Below, one piece after another: positions 15,957-24,679 of a stretch of DNA of 64,000 nt. The stretch spans positions 62,001 through 126,000 of the forward strand of contig JAFTOD010000002.1 in assembly GCA_017451525.1 (NCBI GenBank), read 5' to 3'. Both the position numbers and the translations under genes were made by a program. Numbering within the stretch: position 1 is the first letter of the stretch; every line of letters begins with the position of its first letter. Under the pieces are notes generated by a model. That model saw nothing but the letters and a program-made list of their open reading frames with translations, did not search any database and was not told the origin of the DNA. Origin of the DNA: Paludibacteraceae bacterium (GTDB lineage: Bacteria > Bacteroidota > Bacteroidia > Bacteroidales > Paludibacteraceae).

Positions 15957-17041
15957 AGTACTTCCCAATGTCCGCCTCTGGATGGGCCTACCCATTGAAT
16001 ATTGTAATATTGTCGTAATGCATCTATATCGCGTCGTATGCTGCGTATTGTGATACCATGAATAGTAGCCATTTTATTGGCAGATATGGTATTGTCCGTT
16101 GTTATGAGATGCAAAATATCCTTTTGTCTATCGGTTAGTTTTTGGGTGACATTTTGGGTGACATTTTGGGTGACATTGCTTTGTTTTTCGCCTAAATATG
16201 GTTGCTCTTTCCATTCGGCAGATGGATTGATGTGCAAGTATCTGTTGCGTAGGTCCCATTGCTCACCTAATAGCAGATTGCGGAAGAAGCGTTCCAAATA
16301 TATTGGCGAGTAATCAATGCCTTTGACTACGTTCTTGTAGTTGGCTCTTACTAAGGCATTGCGGAAATACCACGAATACTTTGCAAACAAATCGTTATCT
16401 ACATTGAAACCTATATGACGCAGATACAGGATGGTAAATACTGCCGTAGTGCGTGTGTTGCCCTCTCCGAAAGGATGAATTTGCCATAATCCCGAAACGA
16501 ATTGTGCTATGTGCACTACTTGTTGCTCCAGTGATAGGTTCTTATAACTGAAATTACGCTCTTGCTCTATGTCAAACTCCAATGCACGGTATAGGTCTTC
16601 CCAGTTGAGGTAATTGACTGTATCCGAGTCCAATACCCATTCTTTCTTTGTGATATCGTAACGGCGTATCTCGCCTGCGTGCTTTAGAACTCCGTCAAAT
16701 ATCCTTCGATGTAAAGCAACAAATCCTTTTGCACTAAAGTCCAGCGATACTGAAGATAGAATCTTTGTGATGTTTGCCGATGCTTTATCTGCCTCACATT
16801 GGTCATCATCGATTGGCTCGCGTGATGCTTTGGATTGATAATAGGTCTTTATCAAATGGCGTGCCTCGTCAATGTCAATCTTGCCCTCAATATGTTTTTT
16901 TGCTGTTTCTTTCAGGTAGTCAGATGTTTGCAATCCATCCACAGCCTGCAAACCAATTGCCGTCCGCCAAATGGCAGCTCGTTCTTGCTGATTGGGCTCA
17001 CCCTGACGGATGTATTCATCAAACTCCAAAAAATCAGTCAT
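15935..17041 (-). CDS. VbhA-like antitoxin / Fic / HTH fusion protein
   Basis: Fic proteins usually transfer AMP to target side chains. The Fic motif H189-PFGEGNTR197 is present with catalytic His189 and the anion-binding GEGN; the second Gly of the common DGNGR is Thr here. Residues 20-68 (AIGLQAVDGLQTSDYLKE, HIEGKIDIDEARHLIKTYY) resemble a VbhA-type inhibitory helix domain, so the toxin and its inhibitor are in one chain. The C-terminal part (KLTDRQKDILHLI ... TIRSIRRDIDALRQ) is a winged-helix DNA-binding module, joined by three NVTQ units (289-300) encoded by a 12-base tandem repeat. The final LTRSHLS derives from an intergenic repeat. Targets unknown. Confidence 0.88.
   Translation of the reverse strand: MTDFLEFDEYIRQGEPNQQERAAIWRTAIGLQAVDGLQTSDYLKETAKKHIEGKIDIDEARHLIKTYYQSKASREPIDDDQCEADKASANITKILSSVSLDFSAKGFVALHRRIFDGVLKHAGEIRRYDITKKEWVLDSDTVNYLNWEDLYRALEFDIEQERNFSYKNLSLEQQVVHIAQFVSGLWQIHPFGEGNTRTTAVFTILYLRHIGFNVDNDLFAKYSWYFRNALVRANYKNVVKGIDYSPIYLERFFRNLLLGEQWDLRNRYLHINPSAEWKEQPYLGEKQSNVTQNVTQNVTQKLTDRQKDILHLITTDNTISANKMATIHGITIRSIRRDIDALRQYYNIQWVGPSRGGHWEVLTRSHLS
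16138..16173. repeat. 12-bp triplicate coding NVTQ linker
   Basis: Three direct copies of TTTTGGGTGACA, each encoding NVTQ in the Fic protein linker. Such an array could change length by slippage without a frameshift. Confidence 0.85.
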
Positions 17042-17087
17042 TCTATTGAGATTTTAGAAAATTCCCTGCGCAAATTAAATTCGGGTA

Positions 17088-17118
17088 CAAAGGTAATCAT
17101 TTTTCTGCACATACGCAA
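17088..17118 (-). promoter_or_regulatory. Promoter of the VbhA-Fic-HTH gene
   Basis: On the minus strand TTG at 17118-17116 and TACCTTTG at 17095-17088, with the standard 20-base gap; leader of about 40 nt to the ATG at 17041. Confidence 0.75.
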
Positions 17119-17268
17119 GGAAATGTTTAGAAAGTTTGTGAGGAATTTTATTTTGCTAAATCGGGTGTGAAATTCCCTACAGGTTTCGGGAGCACCATAG
17201 GAGATCTGTGGGACTTCGGTGGGCTTTTTGTGGCTTTTTTGATGCGTCTCTATAATAGTGCTGCAAAA

Positions 17269-17302
17269 ATCTTCGGCGCGGAAAGGGTTTTGCGCCGAAG
17301 AT
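17269..17302. repeat. 11-bp perfect inverted repeat
   Basis: ATCTTCGGCGC (17269-17279) and GCGCCGAAGAT (17292-17302) with a 12-base loop. The half-site CGCCGAAGAT appears again near 17415. Confidence 0.8.
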
Positions 17303-17567
17303 TGGAGAATTTGGAGGGTAAAATGGTATATACAACACGCGGAAGCATCTGTATTACAAGAGTTTCCGCGTGAGTATATTTTTTTGAAAAAAAGTTTTCG
17401 CGTGCCGAAGATTGCGCCGAAGATCGTGTCGAATTGGCAGTGAGCGATGTTGCGTTGCGCTTGATGATTGCCCTCTTGGCGAACTAATAAGAAATCCTTA
17501 TAAGTTCGATTTCGAGATAATCTCTTATTTGCATGATACGAGGGATGCCTGAACTGATTCTTACAAA

Positions 17568-18905
17568 CTATTTTATTTCAGCAACTTTCTTTTCTATACT
17601 AGCATATAAATGTTCCATTATTTTTTTTATCCATATTTTTTGCTGCGAATCAGTAGGTAATACACCGTAACGGAATAACTGTGCAACTTCAAACAATTCT
17701 ATACCATATTCTTCCTCCTTACAATTGATGTATATCTTTACACCTTCTACTGAATTAGATGGAATCAATATTGTTGGTTGGGTCAATTGTACTTGGATGA
17801 CCATATTAGATGAAAATTTCTCAAACTTGCCATGACGAGCACCTAAAACTTTAGGAGTTAGTGGTGTTTTTCTACCACTAAGACCAACATAGTAGAATGA
17901 AATATTAACGCTATTATAGAAGTGACTAAAAATCGCTAACTGTGTTTTTAATTCTTCTTGAAACGGAGTTATAAAATCATTTATAATCTCTGCCACATGT
18001 TGGTCGCTTCTGCGTTTGACATATCCTCGTTTCGCTTGTGCATTACGAGCAAGAATAGCTAAACGCTTTTGCATATCATCTTCATCCTCAATGCTTTCTC
18101 CTTTTGCCGCCTTAATACTAATAACTAAAGCACGTTTAAGACATTGCTCTAGGTAATTAACCAGCGGCGTAATCTGTTCTAGTTTTGCATGAGCCCCCAC
18201 AGCTGGTACCAATCCCGTTTCTGCATCACATTGACCGAGCGCACCTAAATATCCATTACGATCGGAGTCATGTACTACAATCATAGGATAGCCATGTCTT
18301 GCAAGAATATAATTGACTAAAAGTCGTGCAATACGTCCGTTGCCATCTTCAAAGGGGTGTATTCGAATATAACGATAATGAAAAAGTGCCGCTATTTCAA
18401 GAGGAGATATCTTTGCTTCCTTTTCAACATTGTTGTACCACGCTATTAAATCCATCATTAAAGCTGGTGTCTCTTCAGGTGAGGCGTATTCAAAAATCTC
18501 TCCTGTTGGTGTTTGGACGGAATTTGGGCGTGTTTTATATATTCCAGCGTGAACAGTATAATTTTTCCCCTCAGGAATATAATCCGTTCGGAGCATAATT
18601 TTATGTACCTGACGAATAAACATTTCTGTTAGCGGGCGTTCTCCTGTTGCAGCCTCCACCTTTATCATTTCCAATGCGGCTTGATGCGCTTTCATCTCCT
18701 CATAATCATGCATGGGAGCTGATCCTTCCACCGTTCCATGAATCAATAAAGAAATAGTTTGACCATAGGTTAGTGTGTTGCCCTCAATATGATTGGAATT
18801 GTAATTAAATTCCAACATAAACTTGGTATCCAATCGTTTTTGATTTTCTGCGCTCAGTGGCTGTAATACTTGCCACTCTTGGTATAAATTATCAATTGTT
18901 GTCAT
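17568..18905 (-). CDS. Class II Fic family protein
   Basis: The N-terminal inhibitory motif S37-NHI-E41-G42 marks a class II (intramolecularly inhibited) Fic enzyme. The catalytic motif is canonical: H183-PFEDGNGR-IAR. The flap and target-docking region precede it (YKTRPNSVQTPTGEIFEYAS). The C-terminal 180 residues contain VKRRSDQHVAEIINDF and a beta-rich domain of no named family. It is the last gene of a leftward series that begins with the DpnII-like genes and lies 30 bases after the OLD nuclease, suggesting one transcript. AMPylation is expected; the target is unknown. Confidence 0.9.
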   Translation of the reverse strand: MTTIDNLYQEWQVLQPLSAENQKRLDTKFMLEFNYNSNHIEGNTLTYGQTISLLIHGTVEGSAPMHDYEEMKAHQAALEMIKVEAATGERPLTEMFIRQVHKIMLRTDYIPEGKNYTVHAGIYKTRPNSVQTPTGEIFEYASPEETPALMMDLIAWYNNVEKEAKISPLEIAALFHYRYIRIHPFEDGNGRIARLLVNYILARHGYPMIVVHDSDRNGYLGALGQCDAETGLVPAVGAHAKLEQITPLVNYLEQCLKRALVISIKAAKGESIEDEDDMQKRLAILARNAQAKRGYVKRRSDQHVAEIINDFITPFQEELKTQLAIFSHFYNSVNISFYYVGLSGRKTPLTPKVLGARHGKFEKFSSNMVIQVQLTQPTILIPSNSVEGVKIYINCKEEEYGIELFEVAQLFRYGVLPTDSQQKIWIKKIMEHLYASIEKKVAEIK

Positions 18906-18935
18906 TGTTAAATATTTTTAACAAAATCATTCAAA

Positions 18936-20765
18936 TTATTCATTAATCTTCTCGAAGATCTTATTATATATCTCGAGGAATTCATCATCTGTATCATTCC
19001 CTGTTGGGCAAAATGTCAATCTCAACATATCATATGTCAAATATTTAAAGTGCTTTTCACAAACTCCTTTACCTCCTAATCGGCTTGCATCTATATGCCT
19101 AGCACATAAACTCTTAACATCATCCCAATCTCCATAATGTAAGTCATTTATAGGATTTGGTAATTGTGCAAAATACAAATCAGGTATATAACATTCTATT
19201 TCACGTTTTCTTGTTACCAAACAAGAACTAGCATCATAACCATATGAGCGCAATTTATCCCAATTAGGAGAGTCGGCATCCGCAGTTGTCTTATCTGAAT
19301 CTAATAATATGAGATATGGTTTATTAAGTTTAGTTATTACATTATAGTTGGTCCAATGCTTAATAGATCCACATCCTCCGATTGGAATTAACAAGACACC
19401 TAATTCATCAAAATCTTTTTCTATTTGACCAGCTTGTTTGTACTGCTGTGCCACATGTGTAAATGCGGCAACATCATCCGGTCCTTCCAATAAAAACAAA
19501 CAATTAATTCTATCAAAGAGTCTCAGTAAATTATCATTTTCTTTTATACCTAAGTCATGAACAATAGTCGCAACATCGACCTGACCTTCTTGCAATATAG
19601 TATAATCATGACTATTACGCGAAACATATATGATATCTGATACGTCCGTTTCTGCTACTATATTTGGCGAGTGAGTAGTTATCATAACTTGATAACCGTT
19701 TTCTTTCATTGCTCTTAATTTATTATATAGCAATATTTGTGTTTCTGGGTGCAAAAATGTTTCTGGCTCTTCAAATCCAAATATCATATTTTCGCTATGT
19801 TTTTCCTGGGCCAACATTTCAAAATATGACATCATGGTAATACGTCGAAAACCATCTCCACGAGCAGTTAGAGGTATATTACTATCATCTTTCTTACATT
19901 TAAAAGCAGTACTTATTAACTTTGACCAATCGAAAGCTACTTGAGCATACACTTGCTCTTCTTCTGTCAATACAGCATTAATTTTTTCGGTGATAGAATT
20001 TAATGAATTTTCAATACTATTTTTAATGCTCCGCTCAATGTCATCAGTATTAATTTGTTCCTTTAATATTCTTGAAGCTTTATCTTTGAAATATTTTTGC
20101 ACAGATGTATCAGAATCAGATAACGAAGTATCCGCTTTGAAATATTCAAAAGAAGGTTGAACACTCTTGTACGCATCAGCTATTTTTTTTAATCGTGTTT
20201 GCCCTGATGTCGGTAATTCTACATATTCATATGAAAATGCATAATTATTAGCAAGGTGATGCTCTCTCAATTTATTTCGTTTTTCTTTATTGTTATAGTC
20301 ATCACCATTTCCTTTTATCGTTTGAATACCACATTCTCGACATAGCTGTATTAAATCTCTTTCTGTAGCCAATAGGAAGTCTTCTTGTTCATACTTCTTT
20401 CTTTTGATATATACTTTAGGCTTTATTGTTTTGGGTGTAGTATCCCAGACTTTTTTAACATATAATAAGCCATCTGTATCCACTAATTCTTCATCAGCAA
20501 ATGTAGTTTCTATTGCATCATCTATTTTAATAACTTCTCCCTCGCAAAGAAAAGCTACCTCTATGGAAATAAGAGTATCGGGATTATAAATATTCTTATC
20601 ATCCACAGAAACACTACTATCATTTAAGAATATATCTAGTGCTTTAAGAATAGTGGATTTTCCTGCATCATTTTTACCAACTATACATGTAAAATCATGT
20701 AGACTTATCTCTGTCGAGACATTAACACCACGATAATTATTGATAATTAATTTTTGTATTTTCAT
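18936..20765 (-). CDS. Class 1 OLD-family ATPase/TOPRIM nuclease
   Basis: OLD proteins couple an SMC-like ATPase to a TOPRIM nuclease and act in phage defence (P2 Old, GajA). Walker A is GKNDAGKST at 30-38, Walker B is MIFGFEEP at 327-334, and the switch His is in THSPN at 364-368. The TOPRIM domain has E427 in LLEGPDDV and the D489-S-D491 motif in LILLDSDK. Length (609 aa) suits a class 1 stand-alone OLD; no UvrD-like GajB or AriB partner is next to it. It is followed after 30 bases by a Fic gene and preceded by DpnA 92 bases upstream. Confidence 0.9.
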   Translation of the reverse strand: MKIQKLIINNYRGVNVSTEISLHDFTCIVGKNDAGKSTILKALDIFLNDSSVSVDDKNIYNPDTLISIEVAFLCEGEVIKIDDAIETTFADEELVDTDGLLYVKKVWDTTPKTIKPKVYIKRKKYEQEDFLLATERDLIQLCRECGIQTIKGNGDDYNNKEKRNKLREHHLANNYAFSYEYVELPTSGQTRLKKIADAYKSVQPSFEYFKADTSLSDSDTSVQKYFKDKASRILKEQINTDDIERSIKNSIENSLNSITEKINAVLTEEEQVYAQVAFDWSKLISTAFKCKKDDSNIPLTARGDGFRRITMMSYFEMLAQEKHSENMIFGFEEPETFLHPETQILLYNKLRAMKENGYQVMITTHSPNIVAETDVSDIIYVSRNSHDYTILQEGQVDVATIVHDLGIKENDNLLRLFDRINCLFLLEGPDDVAAFTHVAQQYKQAGQIEKDFDELGVLLIPIGGCGSIKHWTNYNVITKLNKPYLILLDSDKTTADADSPNWDKLRSYGYDASSCLVTRKREIECYIPDLYFAQLPNPINDLHYGDWDDVKSLCARHIDASRLGGKGVCEKHFKYLTYDMLRLTFCPTGNDTDDEFLEIYNKIFEKINE

Positions 20766-20857
20766 TTTCTTCTCATTTACAATATATAAATCGTTTCATC
20801 GTCAGATATTATAACTTTTGAGCCATTTCTTATAAATACAATGTTGTTCAATTATAT

Positions 20858-22048
20858 TTATTTTACTTCTACAAAATCACTCAGTGGACGGATTTTTGCC
20901 ACATTGGTATATGCGCGTTGTTGGAGTTGGATTTCTTGGTCGTATGGTACAGTTTTACTTGCGTCAAAGCGCAATACCGCATAATAAGGTGCGTTCTCTG
21001 CACTAAAGCCCAATTCTTGCAATGCTTGTGCTGTCCAAATCTGAAATCCCTTTTTGGTCAGTTTAAATAGTTGAGGATTCTTGCCATTGTCATGCAACAA
21101 CACATATCCCAAACGCTCAAAACCCTTTTGTACAAGCAATGAACCTTTGCTATCTCCTGCTCGTAAGTAGCACAACCCTTTCTCCAACATTAACTGATAG
21201 TCTTTAGGGCGTGCGTGATTGACAAGTACCATCGTTTCCTCTGGTGTTTCACGCATTTTCTTGAGTAAATTTTGCGCCTCTGTAGGATTATCTAATAACT
21301 CTCGGCGGCGCTTGCTTAACTCAATAAAACTTTTATCTTGCTCTATGCCTATAAACTTGCGACCTAACAGATTGGCAGCTATGCCTGTTGTGCTACTACC
21401 AGCAAATGGGTCGAGTATAGTGTCGCCTTCGTTGGTTGAAGCCAATACAATACGATAGAGCAGGCGCAATGCTTTCTGTGTAGGGTGCTTGCCACAAGTC
21501 TTTTCCCACATGCCTACAGCAGGAATACGCCACACATCGGTCATCTGAGAACCGCCATTGAGTTGTTTCATGGTCTCATAATTGAACTTGTGCGGTTTCT
21601 TTTCATGCTTGCGTGCCCAAATAACAAGCTCAGTAGAGAAGTTAAAATATCGGCACGACAAATTTGGTGGTGGGTCAGACTTTTGCCAAGTTATGACATT
21701 GAGTATCTTATAGCCCAATTCTTGCAAACAGCGCTGTACAACAAAGATGTTATGGTGTGTGCCCGAAATCCAAATTGTGCCATTGTCCTTTAGTTTTGGA
21801 CGGCATAACGAGAGCCATTGTTTGTTGAATTGGTAAATGTGTTCGGGTGTACCTCCTTTATCCCAATCGCCTTTATCCACACAAACTTGTTTGCCACTTT
21901 GCACGCTTATTCCGCCATTACTCAAAAAGTAAGGTGGGTCAGCAAAGATGGCATCCAAGGAGTTATCGGGCAGTTGCTCGATAACTTGCATGCAATCGCC
22001 CTGATAGAGGGTAAAATCTTGACTATTTGATTGGTAGAGAGGTTGCAT
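20858..22048 (-). CDS. dpnA: DpnA-type adenine methyltransferase of a DpnII-like system, with C-terminal extension
   Basis: In DpnII systems DpnA methylates GATC in single-stranded DNA. The catalytic D37-PPY40 sits in DAIFADPPYFLSNGGI, followed by WISGTHHNI, NLSCRYFNFSTELVIWA, GKHPTQK and the SAM-binding DPFAGSSTTG (213-222), matching DpnA block for block. From about 250 there are 145 extra residues (MVLVNHARPKDYQLML ... LTKKGFQIWTAQALQELG ... PLSDFVEVK) not found in classical DpnA; this part resembles no domain I know. The start ATG shares an A with the TAA stop of the upstream nuclease-like gene. Confidence 0.92.
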   Translation of the reverse strand: MQPLYQSNSQDFTLYQGDCMQVIEQLPDNSLDAIFADPPYFLSNGGISVQSGKQVCVDKGDWDKGGTPEHIYQFNKQWLSLCRPKLKDNGTIWISGTHHNIFVVQRCLQELGYKILNVITWQKSDPPPNLSCRYFNFSTELVIWARKHEKKPHKFNYETMKQLNGGSQMTDVWRIPAVGMWEKTCGKHPTQKALRLLYRIVLASTNEGDTILDPFAGSSTTGIAANLLGRKFIGIEQDKSFIELSKRRRELLDNPTEAQNLLKKMRETPEETMVLVNHARPKDYQLMLEKGLCYLRAGDSKGSLLVQKGFERLGYVLLHDNGKNPQLFKLTKKGFQIWTAQALQELGFSAENAPYYAVLRFDASKTVPYDQEIQLQQRAYTNVAKIRPLSDFVEVK

Positions 22049-22572
22049 TATTCTTCAGGAACTGGTAAACCTAATTTATGTAATGGTATATAGTTGAAAT
22101 AGTATTGACAACGAACACTTAATATATAGTCTAGTACATCTTTATATTTACTCTGTCTAAACCAATCAGAAAGAATATATACATACTCTACTTCTATATT
22201 TAATTGAGAAAGCAACTTTTGGTATTGTTTTTTCTTGAAGTCACATGTTTGTAATTTCTCATCAACACTTCCTGGAGTGTTTTGAGTTTTTACCTCAATT
22301 ATAAAAAGTGTATTGTTAATAATTACATAAATGCAATTGTCAGGTAACAATAGGCTAGAAATATGATTTTTCCAGTCAACCCCATAATTTTTGAGAAATG
22401 CATAAAACTGGTGCTTCTTGAATGTTTGAGCAATTAAGTTTCCGTTGTAAAATATATTCACTCCTTCAACAGAATACCCTTTTTGTTGCGCCAAAAAAGT
22501 AGCTAAATCTACTTGTCCTTCATAAATTAAGCCAGTAATTGTGTTACCGCCGCCTATACCGCCTTTTTTCAT
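22048..22572 (-). CDS. Second PD-(D/E)XK restriction-like protein inside the DpnII operon
   Basis: This protein of about 174 residues carries P80-D81 and E96-V-K98 (LFIIEVKTQ; numbering from the upstream ATG at 22581), followed by GSVDEKLQTCDFKKKQYQKL, which resembles the core of type II restriction enzymes. The N-terminus is Gly-rich (MKKGGIGGGNTITGL), as in related restriction proteins. The ATG at 22572 is favoured over 22581. It lies between dpnB and dpnA, overlapping the dpnA start by one base (TAATG). Classical DpnII operons have no such gene. It may add a second cleavage specificity or assist DpnII; both are inference. Confidence 0.75.
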   Translation of the reverse strand: MKKGGIGGGNTITGLIYEGQVDLATFLAQQKGYSVEGVNIFYNGNLIAQTFKKHQFYAFLKNYGVDWKNHISSLLLPDNCIYVIINNTLFIIEVKTQNTPGSVDEKLQTCDFKKKQYQKLLSQLNIEVEYVYILSDWFRQSKYKDVLDYILSVRCQYYFNYIPLHKLGLPVPEE

Positions 22573-22590
22573 AATCTGCAAAGTATATTT

Positions 22591-23424
22591 TTATTTTATA
22601 TCTTCTATAAATTCTTCAATTGAAGTCAAATTATAAATGCTTGGGATAGTGTAGAATGCTTCTTGCAGTTTGTTCTTGGCAGAGTTCCAGCCAATGCCAT
22701 CAGTAATCCATACAAACTCAAAGCCTTCTACTGCATTTATTTTAGGCGCAATCTCAGAGTATGCACGCGCAACCTCATTGAGTTTAGATCCTCCGCCAGA
22801 ATAGAAGTTTACCTCAATAAGATAAATCTTGTTAGGAGTTTCAACGACATAGTCAAAACGCTTCTCATCTTCGCCTAATGCTTGGGTAAGAGCTGACCAC
22901 TCACTTGAATATACCTCTTTGCGATAAGTAATGCCATTATCAGCAAATAAGTCAGCTACGACATCTTCCATGACATGACCGCTACGGTTTTTGCGCGCGT
23001 TAGAATCAAGTCCTGTTTCAACTCCAAACACATAATCGACCAAGTTAGTAATCTTTTGCGTTTGGAAGACATCAGCCAATCCTGTGTCAGTCAAAAACTC
23101 CATCACACCATCTACGGAATGAAATAGTGTGTCGAGTACAACACATTCGCCTAAAGAGTTCAAGACTTTCTTTTTGCCTTCACTTCTAACTGCAATCAAT
23201 ATATCCATGACATTGAAAGCCGTTTTATCACGATTCCAAATAGTTTCGACGGAGGCGCGCAAATTGGTAGAGCCAATCAAACTGTTAAGCATGCAAAGAC
23301 TAAGTTTGATGTTTTCTACATTGCTGTTGATTTTGTCAAAGTCGCAGAAGAAATTCAATGATTGGTTGGTTTCTTTGAGTTGCGACATGAAAATTTTGAA
23401 CTCTTGTTCGGTGTGTGCTGCCAT
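22591..23424 (-). CDS. dpnB: DpnII-like type II restriction endonuclease (GATC)
   Basis: The protein follows R.DpnII along its length: LNFFCDFDKINSNVENIKL, CMLNSLIGS, the block ITNLVDYVFGVETGLDSN, then KNRSGHVMED, the active-site strand RFDYVVE (D191), YLIEVNFYSGGGSKLNEVAR (E204, N206) and FVWITDGIGW. The active site is the family ExN variant of PD-(D/E)XK. It should cut unmethylated GATC. It begins 3 bases after the dpnM stop. Specificity is inferred from family similarity and the DpnM/DpnA partners. Confidence 0.93.
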   Translation of the reverse strand: MAAHTEQEFKIFMSQLKETNQSLNFFCDFDKINSNVENIKLSLCMLNSLIGSTNLRASVETIWNRDKTAFNVMDILIAVRSEGKKKVLNSLGECVVLDTLFHSVDGVMEFLTDTGLADVFQTQKITNLVDYVFGVETGLDSNARKNRSGHVMEDVVADLFADNGITYRKEVYSSEWSALTQALGEDEKRFDYVVETPNKIYLIEVNFYSGGGSKLNEVARAYSEIAPKINAVEGFEFVWITDGIGWNSAKNKLQEAFYTIPSIYNLTSIEEFIEDIK

Positions 23425-23427
23425 AGT

Positions 23428-24300
23428 TTATGCGTAGTTTCTTATTAGTAATTCGGTAAGTCTACCACGTTTATTAGGATTAGCGTTAATACTCCTTGAA
23501 GCCCAAACGCGCTCTATTTGATATTGCATATAGAGGTCGTCAAAGAAGCCGTCTTGGCAATCGGAATTGCTCAACATAAAGTGATACCCAGCCCCTTGGA
23601 TTTGGTCGCAAAACTCTTTCAATCGCATTTGTGCCAAATCGTTAAACGCTTCTTTTGTGTAGTCGTTAAAACTACTTGTTGCGTTTAGTGGGCGATAAGG
23701 TGGGTCAAAATAGAACAAAGTATTATCCAGTGCATGATGGATGGTTTGTGTGTAGTCACCCGTCAGAATCTCTACTCTTTGAAGCAGTTCGCTATCTGCA
23801 AATATTGTATTTGGGTCACAAATCATAGGTGTCTCATAGCGACCAAAAGGCACATTGAACAAACCTGATTTGTTTACTCTATACAATCCATTAAAGCAGG
23901 TGCGATTGAGAAAAAAGAATAACGTTGTGTTGCGTATTGGGTCAAGTGCTTTCGTATTGAACTCCGCACGCATTAGCATAAAAAATTGCTTTCTGCTATC
24001 TTCTGATCGCAACGAGTAGTACTCTTTTTGAATCTCAGCAAGAGAATCAACCAACAGTTGTGGGGACTGTTTGACCACTTTATAACATGTGGTCAAATCT
24101 TCGTTAATGTCGTTAATGACTGCCGACTGAATGTTGGAGTGTGTCTGCAACATATAGAAGAGCATTGCTCCTCCGCCTACAAAAGGCTCAATGTAAGTGA
24201 CATTCTCCCATTGGTCAAAGTCAGCTGGAAGCATTGCTTCGAGTTGGTCAATGAGTTGCGTCTTTCCGCCCACCCATTTGACAAATGGTTTCGCTTTCAT
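23428..24300 (-). CDS. dpnM: Dam/DpnM-type adenine-N6 methyltransferase (GATC)
   Basis: This is an alpha-class adenine methyltransferase with SAM motif PFVKWVGGKTQLI at 5-17, EPFVGGGAM at 38-46 and catalytic D199-PPY202. NRTCFNGLYRVNKSGLFNVP and RGRLTELLIRNY are the usual Dam/DpnM regions. It protects double-stranded GATC from the adjacent DpnII-like nuclease. It is the second gene of the leftward operon, 19 bases after a small zinc-ribbon-like gene. Confidence 0.95.
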   Translation of the reverse strand: MKAKPFVKWVGGKTQLIDQLEAMLPADFDQWENVTYIEPFVGGGAMLFYMLQTHSNIQSAVINDINEDLTTCYKVVKQSPQLLVDSLAEIQKEYYSLRSEDSRKQFFMLMRAEFNTKALDPIRNTTLFFFLNRTCFNGLYRVNKSGLFNVPFGRYETPMICDPNTIFADSELLQRVEILTGDYTQTIHHALDNTLFYFDPPYRPLNATSSFNDYTKEAFNDLAQMRLKEFCDQIQGAGYHFMLSNSDCQDGFFDDLYMQYQIERVWASRSINANPNKRGRLTELLIRNYA

Positions 24301-24319
24301 TGTTAATTTATTTTATTCG

Positions 24320-24538
24320 TTAATTTTCTTCATCCCATGTTGTATAATATGAAGTACCTTTACCATCGGCATACATTTGTTCAAAATCTTCATCTGAATA
24401 ATAGTGATGCAGACATTCATCCGAGCAATAATGCTCTCTACCGTCATCAATGCAATAGCCCTCTGTCATTCGTTTTCCACAATGGTCGCAAATGCGAAAA
24501 CCAATACATTCAATAAACTCATCATGATTACTGTCCAT
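24320..24538 (-). CDS. Small Cys-rich zinc-binding-like protein
   Basis: This 72-residue acidic protein has CDHCGKRM, a lone EGYC, then HYCSDEC, giving a C-x2-C ... C ... C-x3-C pattern typical of a treble-clef or ribbon. It is the first gene after the operon promoter at 24680 and precedes dpnM by 19 bases. No function is known to me. Comparable small proteins occur in many Bacteroidota genomes and may be DNA-binding; a controller role for the R-M operon is only a possibility. Confidence 0.7.
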   Translation of the reverse strand: MDSNHDEFIECIGFRICDHCGKRMTEGYCIDDGREHYCSDECLHHYYSDEDFEQMYADGKGTSYYTTWDEEN

Positions 24539-24679
24539 AATCTTTGCGTTTTTTAGTTAGTAATTTTTGAAATCGTCTGCAAAATTACTACATCAAACTG
24601 CTAAAACCTGTCAGTTTGTCGAAAAAAGTTATTTTTTTTGCTTTTTTCGTATTTTTGATGAAGTTTTTATTTCAAGCCG

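Larger units (their letters stand above)
17042..17567. other. Intergenic region with promoter and nested palindromes
   Basis: These 526 bases hold the Fic promoter (17088-17118) and three inverted repeats: ATCTTCGGCGC/GCGCCGAAGAT (17269-17302), CACGCGGAA/TTCCGCGTG (17336-17372) and GAACTAATAAG/CTTATAAGTTC (about 17480-17506). CGAAGATTGCGCCGAAGATCG at about 17405-17425 repeats the first element. Rightward frames of 61-68 codons here run through the palindromes and look like chance. The last palindrome may end the leftward OLD-Fic transcript. Confidence 0.6.

Noticed and set aside
17167..17443. Short rightward ORFs between the two Fic genes
   Set aside because: They are open only because they traverse GC-rich palindromes; no conserved features.
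18936..20765. Gabija or PARIS system for the OLD gene
   Set aside because: No UvrD-like GajB helicase and no AriB partner are adjacent; the neighbours are DpnA and a Fic gene.
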